This document shows, piece by piece, positions 23,001 to 33,495 of a stretch of 64,000 nt of DNA (positions are counted from its first letter, which is position 1; every line of letters begins with the position of its first letter). The stretch covers positions 4,768,743-4,832,742 of the forward strand of contig CM076962.1 in the NCBI GenBank assembly GCA_039566865.1, in the 5' to 3' direction. Origin of the DNA: Aurelia coerulea (Eukaryota > Cnidaria > Scyphozoa > Semaeostomeae > Ulmaridae). Made by a program: the position numbers and the translations under genes. Below the pieces are notes generated by a model that made no database searches, had not been told where the DNA came from, and saw only the letters and a program-made list of their open reading frames with translations.

Positions 23001-26000
23001 GACAAGGGGAAGTTTGTTGGAGTTTTATTGATTGATTTTAGAAAAGCATTTGACACAGTTGACCATTCAATTATACCATTTAAGTTGCAAAGTACTGGCA
23101 TAAGTGGAAGCATCTTTGATTGGGTAAACGATTACTTATCAAACAGAATGCAATTTTGTGAAATAAATGGAGCAACCTCAAATCTACAACCAGTTTCTTA
23201 TGGAGTCCCCCAAGGGTCTTTACTCGGCCCAAGGATCTTCTCAATTTATGTAAAAGACTTCCCTGAGTGTCTGACAGTGGGAAAGATGGAAATGTACGCT
23301 GACGATACAACAGCCTATTGTATAGAAGACTCAGTTGAAAAGCTACACACATCAATGATGACAATGATCATGGAAATAAATAACTGGTGTTTGAAACACA
23401 GGCTTACAATTCATTTTGGAAAAACGAAAGCCCTGATTCTAAATAGACACAAGTTTATCGGCCCATTAAATGAACTGAAAATTAATAACCAAACAATTGA
23501 TTATTCTTCTCAAGTTGACTGTTTAGGAGTTACCTTAGATCAGAAATTATCTTGGGCCCCTCAAATCAGTAAAGTGTCAAAGTCATTCAATGCAAAAGTA
23601 AAAAAGCTGAAAAGTATGAGATATCTGAGAAGAAACTTTCTTGAAGACATCTATTTTAAGACAATCATTCCAGCAATTTCATATAACATGTTGACTTGGG
23701 GAACTTGCAGCGAGACCTTATTTGATACAGTTGAAAAGATACATGCAAGAGCAGCCAGAATAGTATACAACATCACAGGAGCACATACCAATGAAGATGT
23801 GTTAAAGATTGCGAACTGGGAACCAATTTCCTACATGTATAAAAGAAAACTGGCAGTGTTGATGCAGAACGTCCACCTGGAAAATACTCCACGAAAAATC
23901 AGTCAGTTATTTACAAAACATAAAGAGCAAAGGTACAATTTAAGAAAGACAACTAAATTTTGCGTCCCATCATTCAGAACAGATGTTGGCAGGAGAACAA
24001 TCGCATACAGAGGAGCTGTTGTTTGGAATAGTTTAAAGGAAGACATTAAACACAAAAGCATTTTACCTTTCAAGGAGACACTAAAAAGATTTAGAGCATC
24101 ATTAAATAGTCTTAATTTTGTAAAAGGAACTGGTCAATTATTGAATAAAGACAATAATTTTATATATAGGTAGCTTTTGATATGGACATGGACATACTTT
24201 TTCTTTTCGTTTTAATCAATATTAGTTTTAACTACTTCAATCTTAGTTATTTTACTTATAGCAGGTACACATCAGCTGCAAGCTGCCAGTATCATACCTG
24301 CTTTAACAAAAAATATATGTATGTATGTATGTATGTAAATAACCAAAATATACCTTTTTCATTGAAACGTTGCGTTAGAGGAACACAGAAGCTAATTTCT
24401 GTGCTTTGCAGGATTCTAGTAATGGCACGAGTTCTTTATGAACAAGCTGCGTAGATATCGGAAATATTTGGTTGATTTCTACCTTATGGATAATGTCTCG
24501 GTTAACGTGCATTGAACATTTAGTACACGAACATTCTTTTTGTATGCAAGTTGTACAATATGTACCACAAAAATAAATCATTTAAAGTAGTACGAATTGT
24601 ACTTCGAATAGCATCTGATATCTTAAAAATATGATACTCTCTTCAAAGTGCAATTTATGCTTGCTAAAAAGGCTTCCAGTATATTCGCTGAGCGTGGACA
24701 AAGAAATGTCTAGGTACGCAAGGAAAGCAAACAGCTGAGTGCATTTCAGTCTTTAAGATTTCGACACTGAAAAATAACCAAAATATACCTTTCTCGTTGA
24801 ATCGGTCGGGGTTATATTCATCTGGGTCCTTCCAGCGTTCCTCGCTGCGAAACAAACTCCCTAGATCAATGAACAATTCTGTGTTTGCTGGAATAACATA
24901 AGGACCGATCTTGTCTTCTTTGACACATCTTCGTCCAATCAGTGGAGCTGCGGGGTATAGTCTCATTGCTTCCTTAATGCAGTTATCGAGCGTCTTCATT
25001 TTGCTTGTATCGTCATATGATACTTCTGATTTGTCATCCATCACCTGTTGGACATAAAATCAGAGATACAGATACTCTGATCGAACTTACCGGATGAGTC
25101 AATAAAAACAATGCCCGTTTGCAACGCCAATCCTCCATAAATATCAAGACAATGATATTTCCAAATGTATTGAGCACTAGTAGTAAACATATTCAAATAT
25201 ATTTCAAGATTTACCTGACTCAAATCGGCCACCGTTATGAAATTATGAGGGATTTCTTGAGACAGCCCCTTCAAAAAACCTTCAAAACGGCATAAAATCA
25301 CGATTAGATTTTCCTAACTTTTCTGCCCTTACAGCAATGACTTCAACACAACAAGGACAGATAATGTGATGATAGGATCCGCTGCTTTTGGTTGACACCT
25401 TAGTACAGAGCGATTAGCGATTGCAAACGAAGGGAATTCAATGCCTGGTCGGTCAACTTATTACCCTAGGTACCAGACTCTCTAACACAAGGTATCAACT
25501 TATGAACAAAATAAAGCAAGCCGCAAAAGTTGCTCTGGAACCCAGGTAGCTATTCGCTCGTTGTGCATTCAAGAATTGGTTTTTAAGAGAAAACATGAGC
25601 ATAAATCCAAAGAAGAAGGATATACTTAAAGATCTGCCTCAGGAATTTTATTTCTATGGTTCAGAAGCTGAGTAGTAAGTGTTTTAATTACACCAAAAAA
25701 TAGGAGAATTTAATCGCTCGTAAATCCGCTTCTGAACCAAACAATTAAAATGGCAAAAGTTTAGATAGATCCTTCTTCTTTGGAATCATGCCCATGTTTA
25801 CTTTTAAAAACCATTTCTGGAATGCACAACGAGCCAGGTAGCTACCTAGGTTTCAGAGGAATTCTGGCGGCTTGCATTGTTTTTGTTTATGACTTGACCA
25901 ACCAGGCATAGAATTCCCTTTGTCTGCAATCGCTAATCGCTCTGTACTTGGGTTGGATGTCAACAAAAAGTAGCGGATCCTATTGTAACATTTTCTGTCT

Positions 26001-29000
26001 GTGTTCTTCAACGCGTTTCACAGTGATCCGGAACAAAAGAAAGTTTGGAATAAATACCAAAATACGAAGTTTCAAAATCTGAATTTATTTCATACCCATA
26101 TCATCAAGTACAATCTGAATGTTTATGAAACGCAAACATTTTAAAAATTGGACAACGGATAGCCAGGAAAATGAATTTTGAAGTTGGGCCTAATTACTTG
26201 ATTTGTTTACATAAGCACTTCTGGAATAACGCTGCCTGGATTGAATTTTCAAATCAATATTTCTCTGCTCAGAAAGGTCCGACAACTTTCGTTTTGATCT
26301 TATTTCAATCCTCTAGTCATGTACTTTTAAGTAATTGCAACAATGATTGGAAATATTTATATTGTGGTTCATTTTTATGTGATTCATAATGGCGGAAATT
26401 TGTAAAATTCAAATTTCTAAAAATCATTTTAAAAATTCAACAGTTAAAATGTAAAAATTGGGGCAAAATGTATTTACCAAAAAAATTACAAAATTAAAGC
26501 CACTATTTGTGCAGGTGTCTACCAAAGGGTTTGTTCTGAATCGTACTCAAAAAAGAAATATGGTCATTCTTATTTTTGTGGTACAATAGAGATTTTTTCA
26601 ATTTTTTCTGCAATAAAAATAAATCAAGGCCTGCTAAAGCCATCAAAACTGACTCGACTCTATCTCTTTGACATAGTGTCATGAAATATAACCCTCAGAA
26701 AGCTTTGCTTTTTATCTTTATACATAAAATTACTGTTTTCAAGCATTTTTAGTTGTCACATCAGCAGAAAACGACCAAAAACGTGTTCTTTTTTTCATGA
26801 AAACTACCTCAATACGGGACTTTAAGACTTAATTAGTATAAAATTGTCCTTAGAATGATGAAAGTGAATGATTTTCATCACACAAAGTCTCTTCAAGCCT
26901 CAAATGTTTCGGTAGTTATGATGGAAAACACGTTTTTCTTTGTTTCTGCTAACAGGACAAATAAAAATGCTTGAAAACAGTGATTTCATGTAGATCAATG
27001 AAACACAAAGCTTTCTGAGGGTTAAATTTCATGAAACTATATCAAAGAGATAGAGTTGAGTCAGTTTTGAAGGCTTTAGCAGGCCTTGATTTATTTTTAT
27101 TGCAGAAAACATCGAAAAATCTCAAAAATGTCCGTTGTACCACAAAAATAAGAATGACCATAATTCTTTTTTGGGTACGATTTAGAACAAACCCTTTGGT
27201 AGAAACTTGCACAAATAGTTGCTTTAATTTTGTAATTTTTTTGGTAAATACATTTTGCCCCAATTTTTACATTTCAACTGTTGAATTTTTAAAATAATTT
27301 CTAAAAATATGAATTTTGTAAATTTCCGCCATTATGAATCACATAAAAATGAACCAAAATATAAATATGTCCAATCATTGTTGCAATTACTTAAAAGTAC
27401 ATAACTAGAGGATTGAAATAAGATCAAAATGAAAATTGTCGGACCTTTCTGAGCAGAGAAATATTGCTTTGAAAATTCAATCCAGGCAGCGCTATTTTCC
27501 GGAAGTGCTTATGTAAACAAATGAAGTAATTAGGCCCAAGTTCAAAATTCATTTTCCTGGCTATCCGTTGTCCAATTTTTGAAATGTTTGCGTTTCATAA
27601 ACATTCAGATTGTACTTGATGATATGGGCATGAAATAAATTCAGATTTGGAAACTTCGTATTTTGGAATTTCTTCCACTCCCTGGATCACTGTGCGTTTT
27701 AGCACATGTTATCCTCTTGGGAGGATGAAGTAGCCCGGAAGAATTTAGTTATGCCCATGGGGACGGCACTTTCGTTCTCCTTAAGGGATAATAAATACTA
27801 CAAGCATGTACGAGTCATCGCTGTAAAGCAGAAATATTAGGCAAATCTGATCGTGATTTTACGCCCTTTTTAAAGGGAGTTCGCTAGAATATCCCTTATA
27901 ATTTCAGAATTAAGTGGCTGATTTCAGTCGGGTAAATTGTCCATGCATTTGCACATGTTCACCATTAAATATCGTTTTGCCAATATTATCACATTGATAT
28001 TTAGGGAGAGTGGCCATGCAAACGGGGATTGTTTTATTTACTCACATGGCAGAATTCGTAAGATCTGATCAGTTAACTTTATTGATACGTCAGTACAGCG
28101 TGATTGCAATTGCGAAGAAATGGAATTCTACGGCCAATCGCCCAATCCACGATTCTAAACAAAGCAGACTGCAAAAGATGTTCCAAAAACCTATGGAGAT
28201 GATCGACTACTCACGGCCTTTGTTCTAGACCCCATACGAATCTGTTTTGTAGGAGTGTGCAACTTAGGCTATCTACTCACTGTTATATGTTAAAAGATGT
28301 AATAACAAGAAGAAACAAGTGGACACCTAGTGCGTACAGTCTTCCTTTTGTGTATAATATAAAGGAGGAGAAACTTGAAAGACTGCGTATTTGTAAGCAA
28401 TCATTCAACCATAGATTCCAAATCTTTTTTCGTATTTTGATCAATAAATTATTCCAATATGAAACAATTCAAACCTGGCAAGAGTTTTTCTGGACCGCAA
28501 CACAATCAGCTTTCGTGAAGTATTTTTTCTTTTTGCTCAAAAATGAAAAGTTTTGAAAGAACAGATTTCGTTTATAGATTTTCATTTTGTTGAGTAGTGG
28601 AATTGATTGGCATTCTCACCAGATTGTAAAGCTCTATCATGCATATGAATTTGCCACGAGAATTTCAACAAAAAGATAATAGCGACCTTGAAGTACACCC
28701 CCCCCCCCCCCCTCGGAGTATCTCTCTTCACCATCGGCGTAGGGGAAGATAAAATTTGGGGGGGCCGCCCGACAAAAAATCCATTGTTTGAGAAAATTTT
28801 GCCCGACTTGAGGCGGATTTCCGCCCGATTATGGCTGATTTTTGCAAATTTTTCTGACGTTGGGGGGGGCTGCAGCCCCCCTTTGCCCCCTATCTCCTAC
28901 GCCTATGCTCTTCACTGCGAATAACAAGTCGAATGTAGCAACCACAATGGCCAATACCAATTCAAACCAAGCGGATACCACGCTTAGAACTCGATCAATA

Positions 29001-32000
29001 ACAAGTAAAAGCCAAAGGGTGCGTTATTCTTTTATGTACAATCATACAATGAGAGGCTTCAAGGGAGGTACTAGTAGATACTAGGGGATGCTCGTGTCAT
29101 TTTTGGGTTCTTGAAATTTGGGGCTCTAGTAATTAGGTATTAATCCTTGGGTTTTTGATAAATTTGCTGTTGTTTTTTGGGGGTTTTTGAGAAAAATGCT
29201 ATCATTTCTTTCGGCCTTGAAAACCGACAAGTAAATCTATTAGGTTCTTGAATCTAAGTATCATTGCTTCAGATGGAAGTGAAATGAACTAATTGGGTAT
29301 CACTGTAAAAGATTTCACCAAACACTTATTGCTGCTTTTGCAAAGCAATTCTCAAGAAAGGCATTGTCAGCAACAATACTATCCAACACAATCAAATAAT
29401 TCCCAATTTCTATTTATATTGGCCCCTGTTGTACAAACTTTGAACATTAGCTAGATTAATACAGGCTACCCAATTTTAACATTAACTGCTACCATTATTA
29501 TCATTCGAGGTCTGCAGGAATAAAAAACGAAGCACAGACCTCTGCAATCTCTTGCCTCACTCTGTCTTGAAATTCTGGGTGCTTTGCCAAAAGATACAAG
29601 GTCCAAGTCATTGTGAGACTCGACGTATGATGCCCTGCAAATATAAAGCTGAATATTTGGTGATAAAGGTCTTTACTGGACATCCCATTGCCATCATCTT
29701 GGTGCAGAACCATCAGCTTTCGAAGCAGGTCCTTTTCTTTCATTTCCATGCCAGCCTTCTGTTCTTCCTGTCTTTTCTCGATGACCTGAAGAGCAATGCT
29801 TTATCTAAGTCAAACACGTGACGTCCTAAGGGCCCGGGGGGGGGTACTCCCATACTTGACCTGACGGGATGTGCCGCTCAACAGGGTGTCCTTTTGCGGT
29901 AAAAATTATGCGACAGGGTCTCCTTTTCTAACGAAAATTATGCGACAGGGTATTATAATAGGTAAAAAATTATGCGACAGGGTATCACAAGCAAAAATTG
30001 CGTTCAACATTGTATTTGAGAGGCAAAATTTTTATGCGATAGGGTATACTTTTGGCCTATTTTTTATGCGACAGGGTGCAGTGTGTGGAGAGGTTTTCCG
30101 CACACCCCCGTCACTTCTGTAGTCAAGTACCCCCCCCCCCGGGCTTAAGGGTTTAGATAACTACCTATAGCGAACATCGAAATTTGCATGGTGAGAATTC
30201 CGAAGAAAGGAATTCATTCATGACAAGACTGACTATAACAGAAATAAAAAAAGTCACTGCACTTTAAGGCAGATACTTAAATTTTGGCGTTGCTGACCTT
30301 AGTGGAGGTTCTGTAGGAGCATAGCTAGTGGAGGATGTGGGGGTATAATGACACCCTCGATAGCTTCAAAAACGTCAAAATTTGCACATATTCAGGCAAA
30401 ATTGTGGGCAAAATTCTCTTACCCTTAAAGTATCCTACCTTTCTAATCAAATTTTCGCATGCCTTCTCGGCATTTTTTCCTTCCTCCCGTCCTTTTGACG
30501 GTATGAGTTTCAGGAGAGGTACTTTACTTTCAATCAACTTTCTGTGCACGCCAGAGCCACCAGATACAATTTGACTGATGCATTTGCTTTCGTCATCGTA
30601 ACCATTCATAACACTGTTGAATGTGTAGCCAAATGCACATAGCCCAATGATGTCCAAAGTCACGTGATTGAACTTTGTCATAAGTTCCATTTCTATAGAT
30701 TTACCATTGCTGCTTTTGAGTTTATCTTCAAGGTACTGTTGAAATGAAAGAGACCCCTTAGCGTTAGTAACGTCGTAACATCAGTAACATCGTACGACAA
30801 TAACAAGACTTAAAGAAATCTTGGAAATATTAACAGTCGTGTCAGCAGCCGTGCACCCGTACGGACATGGTACGAAGAAAGCATCGCAGCGAAGGCTCTT
30901 ATACAGTGGTGTAGAGCTAGATTAATAACTAGGGGGGCTCAGGTAGAGAGGTGGCACCAGGAAATTTGTTGGGGCCACGCCTTTTACTTTGGCTTAGAAT
31001 GCATCTCCCAATATCATGCTTGCCATTAGCAACAAGAAAATTCTATTGTTCTGTTGTTCTATTGTCATTTGCACTTGTGTGTTTCTGAAGCCATTTTGAT
31101 GTAACATTAGTAGCATCCCATTTATGCTTATAAACATCAAGGAAGATAAGAGCTTGACAGTCATTGAAGTTCTCATCTTGGTGCAAACCAAAAACCAGGA
31201 TCTCTTCTTTACAAGAATATAATATTACCTTGTTCTGTCATTTTTGTCATAATACGCAAATCAAGAAAATCAAAATTTCTTCAGAATAACTAGGGGGGCT
31301 AAAGCCCCCCAAAATTACGGAAAAAATGACTAGGGGGGCTGAGCCCCCCTGAGCCCCCCCAGCTCTACACCACTGCTCTTATACGCAAAGGAAAAAGGAC
31401 ACAATTATTTTTTATTCGAATTAGATTAGTTTCTCGTTGTTTATAATTAAGAAACTAGTAATATTGGCATTTTCGAATTAAAACAAGATCACACACACAC
31501 AGTAGAGATTAGAGAAACAAGCCATCTGAGCTTACCTTCACTAACTCATTTCCCTTTTGATTGAAGATAGTAACATAATCCTTGACACTATCCAATGAAA
31601 AAGCAGGATTTAGATGCTTCCTCTGTATGGAATGATCTTTTCCATTCGAAGTCAGAAGGCTATTGCCAAGGCCAGGTAGCAATTTGAGAGCAAATTCTTT
31701 CGGTGCAGCATAATTTGCATTGTTTGTCACAAGGATATGTTTGGCATATTCAGTACTAGTTATCTGAAGTCTTGCGTTATCTGCAAGAAAACAAAAAACA
31801 ACGAAGCTGTACGAAGACGTTTCAATTAGGTTTGGTCATGTGGGTGTGGGGAAATCAAGGTCCTTTTTGATACACCATTCTATGTACCCATTGTCCAAAA
31901 CAAGCACTGCCAAAAAGTATTAAATTTTTCAAAATTAATAAGTGGGGGGGGACGATTATTTGGCAGAGATGGTGCCAGGGAAGAAATGCTAGGGGGGCAA

Positions 32001-33084
32001 ATACTGTCAGAGTGCCGACAGGGAGAAATTTTTTATGAACGAGTTCAATTCTAGTTCACTGAGATGGCAACGCAGCAAAGAAATCTAGAGGTGCAGGTTA
32101 TGAAAATGCCGACAGTGCGTAGAAATTGTCGAAAATTTAAGTGCCAAAGGGGGGCTCAATGAAATTTTGGGGGGCTCCTGCCCCCTAGCCCCCCACCCGC
32201 TGGCGCCATCCCTGTTATTCGGTACTCGAGAGTATGCGACAGCTGTAACCAGAGACCCCTTAGATGACTTGTAATGCAAAAAAGCTCCTAAAGTTACCCA
32301 TTCTCGTTAGTGAACCAAAAATTACCTCAGAAGTAATTTGATTCTTATAATTATTGTAAAAATTTGCTTTGTGCATCAAATATTGCATTTTGAAAGTAGA
32401 AATTCCTTTGTAATTAGCTAAATTCAAAAGGAAAGATCCTTATCTAGATACAGGCTGGTCTTTGGGTGAACGATCAACGAGAAGACTTGTTGGGAATCCA
32501 TTTATATCGCAGCAATCCCAAAACATATGGAGCCATAATTTGTATCAGAAGAAAGTACAAAGGCTTATCTACAAGATAAGACATATATTTTCAAATTTCG
32601 TTGAATAGTCGCAATAAATTAGCTTATCAGAAAACAGCCAAATTAAAAATTTCCTCGACAGTTTCTTATCCCCCCTTTAATTTCAAATCCAACTCTCCTC
32701 CGCCGATTTATGGTTCTGTGGTTCCGTAGTCCATGGTTCTGTAGTTCCATTTCAGGTTTACTCTATGCGTATGACTATTCTAGGATTCTACTCGGACTCT
32801 GACCGTTGGCCTAGGCTACAGATAGCGCAGTTTTCTCTCAGCTTACCAAAAATAAGCTTGTTCTTGTAGATTTTGCCATACTTCCTTGACCATGCCAATC
32901 TCAATGCATGTAAATCATCACTTGTGACCAGCTCAATAGTGTTCCCAAGTAGCGGTAGGCCAGGAGGCCCTGGGATTTTTCTCATCGGGTCTCTCCACCA
33001 TTGCACAACTTTCAATGATACCAAGAAGATGCAAATGGCAATACAAATGTCAATGCTTGAAACATCGATGCTGCTTAGCTCCAT
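19792..33084 (-). CDS. Cytochrome P450, complete, six exons, 502 aa
   Basis: Exons in order of transcription are 33084-32847, 31780-31536, 30735-30439, 29785-29540, 25044-24789 and 20018-19792. They total 1509 nt, in phase throughout, ending in TGA. The protein has an N-terminal hydrophobic anchor (about residues 10-28), the Pro-rich hinge KIPGPPGLPLLGN, a C-helix region ending LNPAFS, the I-helix FAGHHTSS (about 309-316), the K-helix EAMR (367-370), the YNPDRF region and the heme loop FARGPRMCIG with the ligand Cys at about 448. It is expected to be a heme-thiolate monooxygenase of the ER membrane. The LNPAFS and GLGNSLLTS stretches recall CYP4/CYP72-like enzymes, but I cannot name a family. 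The I-helix acidic residue is replaced by His. The introns hold LINE, hAT-like, mariner-like and hairpin elements. Confidence 0.95.
20071..20212. repeat. Dispersed direct repeat, copy 1 (P450 intron 5)
   Basis: CATTAAAATACAGTCTATAG through GATAGATCCATCCCTTTTGC is repeated at 22186-22326 and, in part, at 22371-22415. It begins 53 bp from P450 exon 6. Confidence 0.8.
20213..21275. other. P450 intron sequence, no feature recognised
   Basis: No supported exon, RNA gene or paired repeat was seen. The open frames at 20622-21099 have no family resemblance. Confidence 0.35.
21276..21663. mobile_element. G/C-run element with 32-nt lattice, copy 1 (8-bp target duplication)
   Basis: It is bounded by CCCGGGGG... 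and ...CCCCCGGGG runs and flanked by the direct repeat GGCTCAGT (21268-21275 and 21664-21671). Inside, ACCCTGTCGCATA-like motifs start at 21349, 21381, 21443, 21504, 21538, 21570 and 21602, which are steps of about 32 or 62 nt. The second copy, inverted, is at 29833-30143. Confidence 0.85.
22144..22420. repeat. About 185-bp tandem direct repeat
   Basis: GAGTAATTAAACATGACCTT to GAAGATCTAGAGGC occurs at 22148 and again at 22333. The unit contains the dispersed repeat also found at 20071. Confidence 0.85.
22690..22745 (-). mobile_element. tRNA-derived SINE fragment
   Basis: GCTGCAAAGTCAGAGGATTA...CACTACTGCACCA is the minus-strand A-box side of the SINE seen at 16325. The B box and body are missing. 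Confidence 0.6.
22850..24336 (+). mobile_element. LINE, 5'-truncated, intact RT C-terminal part
   Basis: The uninterrupted frame 22887-24173 covers LLLVHLTETWKVAMDKG, LLIDFRKAFDTVDH, YGVPQGSLLGPRIFSIYVKD, the catalytic EMYADDTTAY, and the C-terminal region with RARAARIVYN-like and YRGAVVWNSLK motifs. The upstream RT blocks and endonuclease are missing, so it is a 5'-truncated copy. The 3' end is an (ATGT)n repeat at 24317-24336. It lies in the P450 intron, in the opposite orientation to the gene. Confidence 0.92.
24338..24371 (-). repeat. Duplicate of the P450 exon 5 donor junction
   Basis: About 34 bp match 24773-24806 at all but three or four positions. The matched stretch covers the last codons of P450 exon 5 (RFNEK) and the donor GTATAT. 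It lies directly after the LINE tail. Confidence 0.7.
24789..25044 (-). CDS. P450 exon 5: K-helix and PERF region
   Basis: The acceptor is GTCCAACAG and the donor is AAAG/GTATAT. It encodes the ExxR motif in IKEAMRLYPAAPLIGRR, then VIPANTELF and DPDEYNPDRFNEK, ending in phase 1. Confidence 0.93.
25345..26010. mobile_element. Hairpin MITE family B, copy 4
   Basis: GAGCGATTAGCGATTGCAAAC at the left and GCAATCGCTAATCGCTC at the right are complementary, as are the outer AACAAGGACAGATAATGTGA and its partner around 25990. It is nested in family A copy 2. Confidence 0.85.
26019..27694. mobile_element. 1.68-kb near-perfect palindromic (foldback) element
   Basis: The ends CACAGTGATCC and GGATCACTGTG are inverted, and the two halves are complementary along essentially their whole length. 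For example, TCATAATGGCGGAAATT (about 26385) pairs with AATTTCCGCCATTATGA (about 27320), and GGACAACGGATAGCCAGG with CCTGGCTATCCGTTGTCC. The centre is near 26860. There is no transposase. The open frames in it are the same sequence read from either arm. Confidence 0.9.
28050..28731. other. P450 intron sequence, no feature recognised
   Basis: No supported feature except a C15 run at 28697-28712, just left of the hAT-like element. Confidence 0.35.
28732..28907. mobile_element. hAT-like G-run MITE family H, copy 1
   Basis: The ends CATCGGCGTAGGGGAAG and CTCCTACGCCTATG are inverted, flanked by the exact 8-bp repeat CTCTTCAC (28724 and 28908). The interior has GGGGGG and GGGGGGGCTGCAGCCCCCC blocks. 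The copy at 42840-43014 is in reverse orientation. Confidence 0.88.
28916..29539. other. P450 intron sequence, no feature recognised
   Basis: T- and G-rich stretch without a supported exon or paired repeat. Confidence 0.35.
29540..29785 (-). CDS. P450 exon 4: I-helix
   Basis: The 82-codon exon is phase 0 to 0, with acceptor CTCTTCAG and the weak donor GAG/GTCTGT. It encodes DLLRKLMVLHQDD, the oxygen-activation helix FSFIFAGHHTSSLTMTW, and LAKHPEFQDRVRQEIAE. The usual acid-Thr pair is His-Thr here. Confidence 0.92.
29833..30143. mobile_element. G/C-run element with 32-nt lattice, copy 2
   Basis: It is bounded by CCCGGGGGGGGTACT and its inverse, with the flanks CCTAAGGG and CTTAAGGG (7 of 8 identical). 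TATGCGACAGGGT motifs start at 29907, 29939, 29971, 30033 and 30065, giving spacings of 32, 32, 62 and 32. It is inverted relative to copy 1 and lies in P450 intron 3. Confidence 0.85.
30439..30735 (-). CDS. P450 exon 3: D-G helices
   Basis: The 99-codon exon is phase 0 to 0, with acceptor TTCAACAG and donor AAAG/GTAGGA. It contains VTLDIIGLCAFGYTFNS, the E-helix pattern common in CYP3/4-type enzymes. Confidence 0.92.
30904..31375. mobile_element. hAT-like MITE family J
   Basis: The ends CAGTGGTGTAGAGCT and AGCTCTACACCACTG are perfect inverted repeats, flanked by the 8-bp direct repeat CTCTTATA (30896 and 31376). ACTAGGGGGGCT-like blocks occur near both ends. It lies in P450 intron 2. Confidence 0.92.
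31536..31780 (-). CDS. P450 exon 2: B-C helix region
   Basis: The acceptor is TCTGCAG and the donor is AAG/GTAAGC. It encodes LQITSTEYAKHILVTNN, GLGNSLLTSNGK and QRKHLNPAFS. In most P450s a Trp sits four residues before the C-helix Arg that contacts a heme propionate. Here the aligned stretch reads HSIQR. Confidence 0.93.
31964..32214. mobile_element. hAT-like MITE family I
   Basis: The ends CAGAGATGGTGCCAG and its partner, which reads CAGGGATGGCGCCAG on the other strand, are inverted. The flanks are TTATTTGG and TTATTCGG, 7 of 8 identical. The interior has GGGGGG blocks. It lies in P450 intron 1. Confidence 0.82.
32223..32846. other. P450 intron 1 remainder, no feature recognised
   Basis: AT-rich intron sequence. 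A short imperfect repeat GGTTCTGTGGTTCC / GGTTCTGTAGTTCC occurs near 32710-32750. Confidence 0.35.
32847..33084 (-). CDS. P450 exon 1: membrane anchor and Pro hinge
   Basis: The start ATG is at 33084. About 79 codons plus one base precede the donor TTG/GTAAGC. The exon contains MELSSIDVSS, a hydrophobic run of about 19 residues, the hinge IPGPPGLPLLGN and the YGKIYK strand. The start is chosen because it lies directly ahead of the anchor. Confidence 0.93.
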
Positions 33085-33495
33085 TTGGAATCTTTAATGA
33101 GGTATCCTTCCTGCCCTGTCTTGTGCCCTGATAAGAAAGGAAGAAAGAACCTGAACCATATATTCATAGAAATGGCCTAAACAATGAACAGACATCATAA
33201 AAACAGATTTCCTTGTCATCCATTCACTTAATTTCAAAAGCTGTTGAAAGGCCAAATTCATTTGCAAATCAATGCAAAGCAGATCAATTTTATGACGTCA
33301 TTGTGTTTACACCAAATGGTCCAAATGATGGAATGGAAAAATGGAATCTTGGAACAACAATTTTACCACATTAAAGGCATTGACCATTACAAAGAAGAAC
33401 TATTTCATTAAAAGTGTGGCATGGAAAACGAGACGAGAGTATAAAAATAAGCCTAATCAATGCTGGCAATTATTTATGGAGAGAAATTTTGGTAT

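Larger units (their letters stand above)
25090..28049. mobile_element. Mariner-like MITE family A, copy 2, carrying nested insertions
   Basis: The left end CCGGATGAGTCAATAAAAAC follows TA at 25088. The right end is the degenerate AACGGGGATTGTTTTATTTA and CTCACATGG. Family A sequence is present at 25090-25340 and 27700-28049. Between them are a family B hairpin and a 1.68-kb palindromic element. Confidence 0.8.

Noticed and set aside
26171..27297. Several 60-90 aa open frames on both strands
   Set aside because: They lie inside the large palindrome and appear in pairs from the two arms. No family resemblance.
29900..30080. Regular TATGCGACAGGGT repeats at 32-nt spacing looked like a CRISPR array
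   Set aside because: The genome is eukaryotic, the repeats are short and degenerate, and the array is enclosed by inverted G/C ends and an 8-bp target duplication, so it is a mobile element.
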